From the NCBI GenBank assembly GCA_044378425.1, contig JBILXN010000124.1, positions 1-7,287 of the forward strand: a DNA stretch of 7,287 nucleotides, given 5' to 3'. Positions 1 to 6,770 of the stretch are shown one piece after another. How positions within the stretch are numbered: position 1 is the first letter of the stretch; the number at the start of each line of letters is the position of its first letter. The translations under genes were made by a program, and so were the position numbers. The notes beneath the pieces were generated by a model, which saw only the letters and a list, made by a program, of their open reading frames with translations, was not told the DNA's origin and made no database searches. The stretch comes from UBA6136 sp044378425. Lineage in GTDB: Bacteria; Pseudomonadota; Gammaproteobacteria; Methylococcales; Methylococcaceae.

Positions 1-1108
1 ATAATTCGTCTGCCCCCTCGCCCGAGAGCGAGATTCGAATATCCTGGGCCGCCCGTTCCGAGAGCAGGACTGTCGGTACCCAGGCGGGGTCAGCCAGCGG
101 TTCGCCGCTGGTCCGGATGACGGCGCGCAACAATCGCGGAAAATCCTGGGGCTGGACCCACACCGGCACGTAGGTCATGTTGAGGTCCGCCGCAACCCGC
201 TCTGCAAACTGTCCCTCATCAAAGGAGTCCTCCCCGAAACGCAGGCCATAGGCGGTCAGCGATTTTTCGGGGTGCAGGCTGCGGGCAACAGCGGCGAGTA
301 GCGAGGAATCAACCCCGCCGCTGAGAAACAGGCCGACCGGCACATCGACTTCACTTTGCCGGTGGACGGCGGCGCGAAAAATTCTGTCAAAGGCATCCAG
401 TGACGTATCAATACCGGCAGGTATGGCTCTGGGCCATTGCCAGTAGGTGCTCCGCTGAATGCCCGTGCGACTGATGATGACGGTCTCGGCAGGTCCGAGC
501 TTGCTGACACCGACAAAGGGGCTATCAGGTGCGGGAAAGTGACCCAGTTGAAGATAGCGGCGGATAGCGGGACCGTCGACTTCGGGTGGGCGCGTGTCGC
601 TGGCGGCGATCGCTGCCAGTTGCGAGGCGAAGACCGCACGGCCATCCGCCCATGAAAAAAACAGGGGCCGCTCACCGGCACGGTCGCGGGTCAGCAACAG
701 CGTGTGGTGGCGTGGATCCCACACCGCGATAGCGAAAGCCCCGACCAGTCGTTCGACAAAGGCCGCGCCCAGTTCCAGATAAAGCCCCGGCAGCACGGCG
801 ACATCGGTATCCTGTTCGACCGGCCGGCCCCGTTCGGCCAGCCAGACCCGTAATTCCGGGTGATTGTCGATTTCGCCGTTGCAGACCACCATGACGCCAG
901 TCTCGGTATCAATCAAGGGCTGCCTGCCGCTGGTCAGGCCCCGAATGGTGAGTCGTGCCATGCCCAGAGCAGCGGCGGCATCTGCCTCAACCCAGGCGCC
1001 GTCGGGGCCACGATGGGCGAGGCGGGCCAGCATGTGCTGGACTTGCGTGACCGCCTCATCCTGGGGTGCAGGCGCGGTGAAATGGACGATGCCGCAAATA
1101 CCACACAT
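1..1108 (-). CDS. asnB: AsnB-type asparagine synthase / glutamine-dependent amidotransferase, N-terminal 369 residues (runs off left edge)
   Basis: The visible protein begins MCGICGIV, so Cys2 becomes the N-terminal nucleophile of a class II (Ntn) glutamine amidotransferase; this requirement fixes the start at 1108. The glutaminase domain covers about residues 1-200, with HRGPDG (32-37) and CNGEI (76-80). The ATP-pyrophosphatase synthetase domain follows, with the PP-loop SGGVDSS (263-269) and SGEGADE (362-368), where the window ends. Family members are usually about 550-650 residues, so roughly the last 200 or more are missing. The enzyme hydrolyses glutamine and passes ammonia to an AMP-activated carboxylate: aspartate in true AsnB, other substrates in paralogues. 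The start lies one base after the stop of the glycosyltransferase gene, with AGGGGCG (1114-1120) five bases upstream, so it is probably co-transcribed. That neighbour makes an envelope-sugar or polysaccharide amidotransferase possible, and the name asnB is a family assignment. Family is near certain; substrate is not. Confidence 0.93.
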   Translation of the reverse strand, partial: MCGICGIVHFTAPAPQDEAVTQVQHMLARLAHRGPDGAWVEADAAAALGMARLTIRGLTSGRQPLIDTETGVMVVCNGEIDNHPELRVWLAERGRPVEQDTDVAVLPGLYLELGAAFVERLVGAFAIAVWDPRHHTLLLTRDRAGERPLFFSWADGRAVFASQLAAIAASDTRPPEVDGPAIRRYLQLGHFPAPDSPFVGVSKLGPAETVIISRTGIQRSTYWQWPRAIPAGIDTSLDAFDRIFRAAVHRQSEVDVPVGLFLSGGVDSSLLAAVARSLHPEKSLTAYGLRFGEDSFDEGQFAERVAADLNMTYVPVWVQPQDFPRLLRAVIRTSGEPLADPAWVPTVLLSERAAQDIRISLSGEGADEL

Positions 1109-1109
1109 A

Positions 1110-2849
1110 TCAGCGCCCCTGTATCGGATTGAGCAGGCTACCCCAGTAATCGCTGCTGAGTACGTTGACGGCTGCGCCCTGTTGACGGGCTAATGCCTGC
1201 AAGTCGTTCAACCGCTGCTGTCGGGCCATCAAGTAGACGGGGTGCTGACGGGTCGCCAGCCACTGGGTGAGTTGTCGGCCAGGGACCAGATGCTCGGGCC
1301 AGGGGGTGTTGGAGGCCAGCGAAAAAATCACATAGTTGCTGGTCAGTTCTCTGCCATCCTCGGTGAACACGGTTACCATTTTGCCGAGATAGAACGGCAG
1401 GCCATGCGGCAGGCAATTAATGCAGGCGAATTCGGTGTCTGCCGGCAGGGAGGCGGGGAGTTGTTCGACCAGGGGTCGGGCCGAGCGGATGCTGGCATGA
1501 CGCGGCAGGAGGTCAAAGCCCAGGGTCAGTATGCACAGCGGTACCGTCAGGAAGCCGCAGAAGATACCCCGGACATCGCGTGACAGGCCTGCCAGTCCGG
1601 CGCAGAGGGTGACCAGTCCGAAGGCGAGTGCGAGGTTGGGGAAAACCGGCCCAAAGCGGGCGGGTATTTCCGGCTTGAGCCAGGTCAGTGTCCCGGTGAA
1701 GCCCGGCTTGAAGGCCGCCAGTGCCAGCGCCACGCTGATGGGCAAGGCGACGACGGCGAGCGTCAGGCTTGCGCGCCGCAGTATAGCGGCAGCAGGGCTG
1801 GCACTGTCGTGCAGTGCTTCGGCAAAGACTCTGGCTACCAGCACACCAAGCGCTACCATGCCGGTCAGGATGTAACCCGGCAGCTTCGACTGTGACAGTG
1901 AAAAGAACACTACGACGACCAGTGCCCAGACAATAAAAAGACGGTCGGGGCGGGTCAGGCGGCCCCGCTCGCGCCAGGTCTTGATGGCCGCTTCGGGGAG
2001 GATGAGGCTCCAGCCAAAGAAACAGCTGGCGATAATCAGGCCGTAGTAATAGAACGGCTGGGTGCGGCGGAATTCGGTCGTCGTAAAACGGGCAATCGAT
2101 TCCTTCATGATGCCGTAGTAGGGAAAATCGGGACAGGCCAGTGACAGTCCGACAAACCAGGGCAAAACCACGGCGAGAAACAGCAGGATATTGAGCGGTG
2201 CGAAGAAGCGCTTGATGGCAACGGCGCGGCCGGTTACGAGGTGAAAGGCGGCTACCACCAGGAAAGGGACCAAAAATCCGACCGGGCCCTTTACCAGTGT
2301 GGCAATCCCGGCACACAACGTCGCCACCAGATACCAGCGGCTGCGGTAGCGACCTTCATGTTCCTCGGCGAGGTAGGCCGAGAGGATGGCGCCGCAGACG
2401 AAAAAGGCGAGCGTCATGTCGAAGATGACGATGCGGGCAAACGCCAGATAGAGCGGGGTGGTTGCCACGATGAGAATGGCCAGCGCCGCTGTGGTGCCGT
2501 CATAGACCCGACGACAGAATGAAAACAGCATGGCCAGAAGGCCAAAAGCAAACAGGGCTGACGGCAGTCGGGCTGCGGCCTCATTATCACCGAGGGCGGC
2601 GAGCGAGAGCGCCACGGCCTTGAAGAAAAAGGCGGGTTTGTCGAGATAGGTCGCCCCATCGTAAGTCGGCACCAGCCAGGCTCCGGCGTCCTTCATCTCG
2701 CGGGCGACTTCGGCATTGCGGCCTTCGTCTGGTGAGAGCAGAGGGAAGTCCCCCAGGTGACTGAATAGGGCCCAGGCGCAGACAATGAAGGCCAGGGTAG
2801 GGAAGAAACGGGTGAGACTGCTATGCAAGATTATTGCCTGTCGAGGCAT
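1110..2849 (-). CDS. ArnT-like integral membrane glycosyltransferase (GT39/GT83 superfamily)
   Basis: This 579-residue, strongly hydrophobic protein has many membrane segments and a soluble C-terminal part from about residue 450. It resembles ArnT (about 550 residues), which moves a sugar from an undecaprenyl-phosphate carrier to an acceptor on the periplasmic face. Visible landmarks are SPDEGRNAEVAREM (39-52), with the acidic D41-E42 pair of the first periplasmic loop, YLDKPAFFF (68-76), FARIVIFD (137-144), KGPVGFLVP (188-196), RRTQPFYYY (261-269), SKLPGYILT (321-329) and LPFYLGK (484-490). The frame stays open upstream to an ATG at 3062, but that extension lies over the phosphatase gene in another frame. 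ATG 2849, preceded by GAGG (2853-2856), puts the DE motif at the usual distance from the N-terminus. No genes for the aminoarabinose pathway are visible, so the sugar and acceptor are unknown. C476 and C479 form a CxxC in the C-terminal domain. Superfamily secure, ArnT function not claimed. Confidence 0.9.
   Translation of the reverse strand: MPRQAIILHSSLTRFFPTLAFIVCAWALFSHLGDFPLLSPDEGRNAEVAREMKDAGAWLVPTYDGATYLDKPAFFFKAVALSLAALGDNEAAARLPSALFAFGLLAMLFSFCRRVYDGTTAALAILIVATTPLYLAFARIVIFDMTLAFFVCGAILSAYLAEEHEGRYRSRWYLVATLCAGIATLVKGPVGFLVPFLVVAAFHLVTGRAVAIKRFFAPLNILLFLAVVLPWFVGLSLACPDFPYYGIMKESIARFTTTEFRRTQPFYYYGLIIASCFFGWSLILPEAAIKTWRERGRLTRPDRLFIVWALVVVVFFSLSQSKLPGYILTGMVALGVLVARVFAEALHDSASPAAAILRRASLTLAVVALPISVALALAAFKPGFTGTLTWLKPEIPARFGPVFPNLALAFGLVTLCAGLAGLSRDVRGIFCGFLTVPLCILTLGFDLLPRHASIRSARPLVEQLPASLPADTEFACINCLPHGLPFYLGKMVTVFTEDGRELTSNYVIFSLASNTPWPEHLVPGRQLTQWLATRQHPVYLMARQQRLNDLQALARQQGAAVNVLSSDYWGSLLNPIQGR
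1114..1120 (-). promoter_or_regulatory. Ribosome binding site of the AsnB-type gene
   Basis: AGGGGCG on the minus strand lies inside the last codons of the upstream glycosyltransferase gene, five bases before the ATG at 1108. It supports the start chosen from the Cys2 requirement and implies translation coupled to the gene ahead. Confidence 0.55.
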
Positions 2850-2852
2850 GTA

Positions 2853-2856
2853 CCTC
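2853..2856 (-). promoter_or_regulatory. Candidate ribosome binding site for the GT39 gene
   Basis: GAGG (within GCGAGGTAC) lies only three bases before ATG 2849, shorter than ideal. It is the best Shine-Dalgarno-like string in the 46-base gap after the phosphatase stop and supports 2849 over the long upstream extension. Confidence 0.4.
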
Positions 2857-2895
2857 GCGTTGTGGGTTGGAAAAGGTGGCGCGCGCGGGTGTCGG

Positions 2896-3519
2896 TCATG
2901 TCGGCAGGAGCCCACCGTGAGAGATGAGTTGGCCGAGAAATGCTTCACCCTGTTCGGCAAACTCAATACGGGTGATGGTCGCGCTGCCGACTTTGATGCG
3001 GAACAGATTGGACAGTGGTATGTCGAGGATCTGCGACAGCACCATGCGGATAGTGCCGGCATGGCAGACGATTAGCAGGTGTTTGCCGCAATGGCGGTCA
3101 AGAATGTCCTTGCACGCGTCGAGTATGCGGTGGCGGAATTCAGCCAGACCCTCGGCACCATCGGGCCGATAAGTGGTTGGGTCGCGGTAAAAACGCTGAA
3201 CTACGCCGGGGTCGAAGCGGGTGATTTCCTCTGGTGTCTTGCCCTGCCATTCGCCAAAACCAATCTCCTTTAGCCTGCCGTCGGTCTCCAGCGGTAAGCC
3301 GGTTTCGCTGCTGAGTTCTTCGGCAAAAGCGAGGCAGCGGCTCAGGGGCGAACTGATGATCACATCCCAGGGGCGTTGCGTGCCGACGGCATGACGCATC
3401 TCCTGCCAGCCGGTGTGGCTGAGCGGGTCGTCCATCTGGCCCCGGTAGCGACAACCCCCCACGGGTTCGCCATGACGCATGAAATCGACCAGAGTGGTGA
3501 CGCGTTCGCCGGTAATCAC
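2896..3519 (-). CDS. Histidine phosphatase family protein (phosphoglycerate mutase-like branch)
   Basis: The 207-residue protein has the full histidine-phosphatase (PGAM/CobC/SixA-type) core. RHGE at 15-18 supplies the phospho-accepting H16 and R15; SPLSR (57-61) supplies the second arginine; EIGFGEWQG (85-93) holds the acid/base region; IVCHAG (150-155) supplies the second histidine, H153. These enzymes act through a phosphohistidine intermediate on small phosphorylated metabolites and are cytoplasmic; I see no signal peptide. Length and motifs fit the alpha-ribazole phosphatase (CobC)-like or general phosphatase branch, but no cobalamin genes are nearby, so no substrate is assigned. The start is GTG, overlapping the argH stop as GTGA, with GGAGGGG (3530-3536) ten bases upstream; the next ATG falls just before the catalytic RHGE and is too late. 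It sits between argH and the GT39 gene in the same apparent operon. Family sure, function unknown. Confidence 0.92.
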   Translation of the reverse strand: MITGERVTTLVDFMRHGEPVGGCRYRGQMDDPLSHTGWQEMRHAVGTQRPWDVIISSPLSRCLAFAEELSSETGLPLETDGRLKEIGFGEWQGKTPEEITRFDPGVVQRFYRDPTTYRPDGAEGLAEFRHRILDACKDILDRHCGKHLLIVCHAGTIRMVLSQILDIPLSNLFRIKVGSATITRIEFAEQGEAFLGQLISHGGLLPT

Positions 3520-4913
3520 GCGGGGGGCGCCCCTCCGATGGCGAGACGGGCCTGGTGAATGGCGGCACGCACCTGATTGGGTGCAGTACCACCGAAATGG
3601 TCGCGCGCCTTGAGTGAACCCTCCAGCGTCAGCACCTCGAACACATCCGGTTCGATGCAGTTTGCCAGGGCCTGTAACTCCGCCAGCGTGATGTCTGAAA
3701 GGTCGCGGCCCGTATCTATGCCAAGACGCACTGCTTTGCCGACCACTTCATGGGCATCGCGGAAGGCGGTGCCCTTCCTCACCAGATAGTCGGCGAGGTC
3801 GGTGGCCGTGGCATAGCCCTTGAGCGTGGCAGTGCGCAGTACCTCCCGTTTGGGCTGGAGGTTGGGCACCATGTCGCCGAAGGCGCGAAGGCTGTTTTTT
3901 ACCGTGTCGATGGTATCGAACAGCGGTTCCTTGTCCTCCTGGTTGTCCTTGTTGTAAGCCAGTGGCTGACCTTTCATCAGCGTCAGCAGACCGATCAGAT
4001 GGCCAAATACCCGCCCGGACTTACCTCTCACCAGTTCGGGCACGTCCGGATTTTTTTTCTGCGGCATGATCGACGAGCCGGTACAGAAGGCGTCTGGAAG
4101 GTCGATGAAGTCGAACTGGGCCGAAGTCCAAAGAATCAGTTCTTCGGAGAAGCGCGACAGATGCATCATGATGAGGCTGGCGCAGGCGGTAAATTCAATG
4201 GCGAAATCACGATCGCTGACGGCATCCAGCGAGTTGGCAGCCGGACGGTCGAACCCCAGTAACGCCGCGGTGTAATGACGGTCGAGCGGGAAGGTGGTTC
4301 CGGCCAGGGCTGCCGCGCCTAAAGGCATGACGTTGACCCGTCTGCGACAGTCGCGGATACGATCATGATCCCTTTCCAGCATCTCGAACCAGGCCATCAT
4401 GTGGTGGCCGAAACTGATGGGTTGGGCCACCTGCAAGTGGGTGAAGCCAGGCATGATGGTGTCTGCTTCGCGCTCGGCGAGATCCAGCAGAGCGTATTGC
4501 AGTCGACGCAGGGCGGCGCTGATGTGGTCGAGTTCGTCGCGCAGGTACAGCCGTATGTCCGTCGCGACCTGGTCGTTGCGGGAACGGCCCGTGTGCAGTT
4601 TCTTGCCGATATCGCCGATGCGGTGAGTCAGACGCGACTCAATGTTCATGTGGACATCTTCCAGCGCTACCGACCACAGGAAGTCGCCCTGTTCGATTTC
4701 GCTGCGGATGGTCTCGAGTCCGGCCACGATCGCGTCGCGCTCTGCCGTAGTCAGCACACCGATGCGAGACAGCATTGTGGCGTGGGCGATGGAACCCTGA
4801 ATGTCATGCAGGGCAAGCCGCTGGTCGAAGCTGACCGATGCGGTAAACGCCTCGACAAACGCATCGGTGGCCTCGGTGAATCGACCTGCCCAGGGTTTTT
4901 GTTCGCTACTCAT
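3516..4913 (-). CDS. argH: Argininosuccinate lyase
   Basis: ArgH cleaves argininosuccinate to arginine and fumarate, the last step of arginine biosynthesis, as a cytoplasmic homotetramer of the fumarase/aspartase superfamily. At 465 residues it has the normal family length. The N-terminus KPWAGRF (6-12) is typical. HTGRSRNDQ (107-115) and GFTHLQ with H159 belong to the active site. The superfamily signature GSSIMPQKKNP is at 279-289, its serine loop carrying the catalytic residue. The frame stays open upstream to 5324, but that extension crosses the divergent promoter region and the start of pgi, so it is spurious. ATG 4913 matches the family N-terminus; an in-frame ATG at 4937 is possible but sits on a TATAAT. 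No strong Shine-Dalgarno precedes 4913. It is the first gene of the minus-strand operon and overlaps the phosphatase gene by GTGA. The QKKN codons give a run of eight A residues. Confidence 0.97.
   Translation of the reverse strand: MSSEQKPWAGRFTEATDAFVEAFTASVSFDQRLALHDIQGSIAHATMLSRIGVLTTAERDAIVAGLETIRSEIEQGDFLWSVALEDVHMNIESRLTHRIGDIGKKLHTGRSRNDQVATDIRLYLRDELDHISAALRRLQYALLDLAEREADTIMPGFTHLQVAQPISFGHHMMAWFEMLERDHDRIRDCRRRVNVMPLGAAALAGTTFPLDRHYTAALLGFDRPAANSLDAVSDRDFAIEFTACASLIMMHLSRFSEELILWTSAQFDFIDLPDAFCTGSSIMPQKKNPDVPELVRGKSGRVFGHLIGLLTLMKGQPLAYNKDNQEDKEPLFDTIDTVKNSLRAFGDMVPNLQPKREVLRTATLKGYATATDLADYLVRKGTAFRDAHEVVGKAVRLGIDTGRDLSDITLAELQALANCIEPDVFEVLTLEGSLKARDHFGGTAPNQVRAAIHQARLAIGGAPPA
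3530..3536 (-). promoter_or_regulatory. Ribosome binding site supporting the GTG start of the phosphatase gene
   Basis: GGAGGGG on the minus strand lies in the last codons of argH, ten bases before GTG 3519. It runs into a perfect GGGGCGCCCC palindrome (3524-3533), so the site may be partly paired in RNA until ribosomes finishing argH open it. Confidence 0.5.
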
Positions 4914-5129
4914 GGCTGTGGATGGGAGTCTCGTCATTATAAGTGGGGTCGGCATCATTATAACCTGATACACCTTCACACGACCCTGCGCCGCGCGCGT
5001 AACAGGCTGTTGCCGCCCGGATGGGGTGCCGCCCATGCCGCCGGGGCGGGGCTTTTGCCCCCGATGGTTCCTAAGCATCGCGGCGTTTGGTAGCATCCGC
5101 ACTATCTGAAACCTCGGTGAATCCCCGCG
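4914..5129. other. Divergent intergenic region between argH and pgi
   Basis: These 216 bases must hold the start signals of both operons. The left third carries the TATAAT repeats facing argH. The middle (about 4985-5062) is very GC-rich: TGCCGCC occurs at 5011, 5027 and 5036, CCGCCC (5029-5034) can pair with GGGCGG (5044-5049), and GGGGC (5048-5052) can pair with GCCCC (5057-5061) around TTTT. No U-run follows, so these do not look like terminators. For pgi I find no convincing -35/-10 pair; TAGCAT at 5091-5096 is the closest -10-like string. GGTGA (5116-5120), nine bases before ATG 5130, is a moderate ribosome binding site. Confidence 0.6.
4934..4963 (-). promoter_or_regulatory. Two perfect TATAAT hexamers in a 21-base direct repeat: candidate argH operon promoters
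   Basis: On the minus strand TTATAATGA occurs at 4955-4963 and again at 4934-4942, exactly 21 bases apart, each containing a perfect sigma-70 -10 hexamer (4957-4962 and 4936-4941). Initiation from them would leave leaders of roughly 37 and 16 bases before ATG 4913. Neither has a convincing -35 hexamer 16-18 bases upstream, so an activator or only one functional promoter is possible. I see no match to the ArgR box (TGAAT/ATTCA palindrome). Confidence 0.5.
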
Positions 5130-6770
5130 ATGACTCAACCCACCCAACTTCCGGCTTGGCGAGCGCTCGAAAAACACCGTCAGGAAATCTCCGGTGTCCA
5201 TATGCGGGATTTGTTTGCCGCCGACCCGCAGCGTTTTGATCGTTTTTCGCTGTCTTTTGGCGACATTCTGTTTGACTACTCGAAGAACCGCATCACCGAA
5301 AAAACCTTGAGCCTGCTGGAGCAACTGGCTGAGGACTGCAAGCTATCGGCCAAAATTGAGGCGATGTTCCGGGGGGCCCGTATCAATGTCACGGAAAACC
5401 GTGCCGTATTGCATGTGGCGCTGCGTAACCGTTCCAACCGACCTGTTCTGCTGGATGGCGATGATGTGATGCCGGATGTAAACCGGGTGCTGGGCCTCAT
5501 GCGCCGCTTCACCGAGGCAGTCCGTTCCGGACGCTGGAAGGGCTGTACCGGCAAGTCCATTACCGATGTCGTCAATATCGGTATCGGCGGTTCTGATCTC
5601 GGGTCGCGCATGGTGGTGAAGGCGTTATCGCCTTATGTCGACCCCAGTCTGCGGGTGCATTTCATCTCCAATGTTGATGAAGCTGATCTGGTGCAAACCC
5701 TGTATGGGCTTGATCCCGAGACCACGCTGTTCTGTGTCGCCTCCAAGACCTTCACCACGCTCGAGACCATGGCGAACGCCCGATCGGCCCGCGCCTGGTT
5801 GCTGGACAAGGTGAAAGATCCGGCCGCCGTGGCCAAGCATTTTGTCGCCATCTCGACCAACTCCGAAAAAGTGTCAGAGTTCGGCATTGATACCGCCAAC
5901 ATGTTCGAGTTCTGGGACTGGGTCGGTGGTCGCTATTCGATCTGGGCGGCGATAGGTCTGCCTATTGCGCTCGCGGTAGGGATGGATCGCTTCGAAGCCA
6001 TGCTGGAAGGCGCTCACAAGATTGACGAGCATTTCCGGACTGCGCCCTTCCATCGCAACATTCCAGTGATCATGGCCCTTTTGGGCATCTGGTACGACAA
6101 CTTCTTTGCCGCCGACGCCTATGCCATTCTGCCCTACGACCAGTATCTGGAGTTCTTGCCTGCCTATTTGCAGCAGGGCGACATGGAAAGCAACGGTAAG
6201 ACGGTTGATCTTGAAGGTGATCCTGTCAATTACAGCACGGGCCCTATTATTTTCGGCCAGCCCGGCACCAACGGTCAGCACGCCTTCTATCAGTTGATGC
6301 ACCAGGGCAGCGCCCTGATTCCCTGCGATTTCATCGCAGCCGCCCAAAGTCACCACAATCTGGGCCAGCATCACGAATTGCTGATCTCCAATTTTATCGC
6401 CCAGACCGAGGCGCTGATGCTGGGGAAGACGTTTGAGGATGCCCGGCGCGAATTGAAGGCGGAGGGTTTGACCGGCGAGCGGCTCGAAGATCTGGCCGCC
6501 GCCAAGACCTTCAAGGGAAACCGGCCCTCCAACTCCATCTTCTACCGCAAACTGACGCCCGAGACCCTCGGCAGTTTGATTGCTCTCTACGAGCACAAAA
6601 TTTTTGTCCAGGGCGCCATCTGGAACATCAACTCCTTTGATCAGATGGGGGTTGAACTCGGCAAACAACTTGCCAAGACCATCCTGGTTGACATGGACGG
6701 CAACCAGGCCATCAGTAGCCATGACAGTTCGACCAACGGACTGATCAACCGCTATAAGGCACTACGATGA
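5130..6770 (+). CDS. pgi: Glucose-6-phosphate isomerase
   Basis: Pgi interconverts glucose 6-phosphate and fructose 6-phosphate in glycolysis and gluconeogenesis; it is a cytoplasmic dimer with two SIS folds. The 546-residue length matches the large bacterial type (E. coli 549). The first SIS domain shows NIGIGGSDLG (149-158). Both classical family signatures are present: DWVGGRYSIWAAIG (263-276) and IWNINSFDQMGVELGK (497-512). Catalytic residues by family alignment are E353 in GDMESNGK (350-357), H384 in GTNGQH (379-384) and K512. ATG 5130 gives the usual N-terminus and has GGTGA nine bases upstream. The stop overlaps the start of pgl by four bases (ATGA), so the two are translationally coupled, consistent with joint control of glucose 6-phosphate partitioning. 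Divergent from argH. Confidence 0.98.
   Translation: MTQPTQLPAWRALEKHRQEISGVHMRDLFAADPQRFDRFSLSFGDILFDYSKNRITEKTLSLLEQLAEDCKLSAKIEAMFRGARINVTENRAVLHVALRNRSNRPVLLDGDDVMPDVNRVLGLMRRFTEAVRSGRWKGCTGKSITDVVNIGIGGSDLGSRMVVKALSPYVDPSLRVHFISNVDEADLVQTLYGLDPETTLFCVASKTFTTLETMANARSARAWLLDKVKDPAAVAKHFVAISTNSEKVSEFGIDTANMFEFWDWVGGRYSIWAAIGLPIALAVGMDRFEAMLEGAHKIDEHFRTAPFHRNIPVIMALLGIWYDNFFAADAYAILPYDQYLEFLPAYLQQGDMESNGKTVDLEGDPVNYSTGPIIFGQPGTNGQHAFYQLMHQGSALIPCDFIAAAQSHHNLGQHHELLISNFIAQTEALMLGKTFEDARRELKAEGLTGERLEDLAAAKTFKGNRPSNSIFYRKLTPETLGSLIALYEHKIFVQGAIWNINSFDQMGVELGKQLAKTILVDMDGNQAISSHDSSTNGLINRYKALR

Noticed and set aside
256..681. 141-residue minus-strand open frame inside the amidotransferase gene
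   Set aside because: It is a shifted frame of the AsnB-type gene, whose own frame runs unbroken from 1108 to the left edge with all expected motifs.
1513..2316. 267-residue open frame on the same strand inside the glycosyltransferase gene
   Set aside because: It is an out-of-frame reading with heavy Arg/Pro/His composition, and the overlapping glycosyltransferase frame carries the conserved motifs.
2850..3062. N-terminal extension of the glycosyltransferase frame to ATG 3062 (650 residues in all)
   Set aside because: Those 71 residues are rich in Arg, Pro and Ser, unlike the family, and lie over the phosphatase gene in another frame. Family N-termini fit ATG 2849.
4914..5000. ArgR operator in front of argH
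   Set aside because: No TGAAT/ATTCA palindrome of the ArgR-box type is visible in this stretch.
5048..5061. Rho-independent terminator (GGGGC-TTTT-GCCCC)
   Set aside because: The stem is only five base pairs, no U-run follows on either strand, and both flanking genes point away, so no transcript should end here.
4365..5093. 242-residue plus-strand open frame antisense to argH and running into the intergenic region
   Set aside because: It lies mostly opposite conserved argH codons, has no recognisable family, and would end just before pgi without a sensible ribosome site.
4914..5324. N-terminal extension of the argH frame to 5324 (602 residues)
   Set aside because: It would cross the divergent promoter region and the first 195 bases of pgi on the opposite strand, and ArgH proteins are about 460 residues.
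5874..6722. 282-residue open frame antisense to pgi
   Set aside because: It mirrors pgi codons in GC-rich DNA, has no recognisable motifs, and pgi itself is unambiguous with full family signatures.
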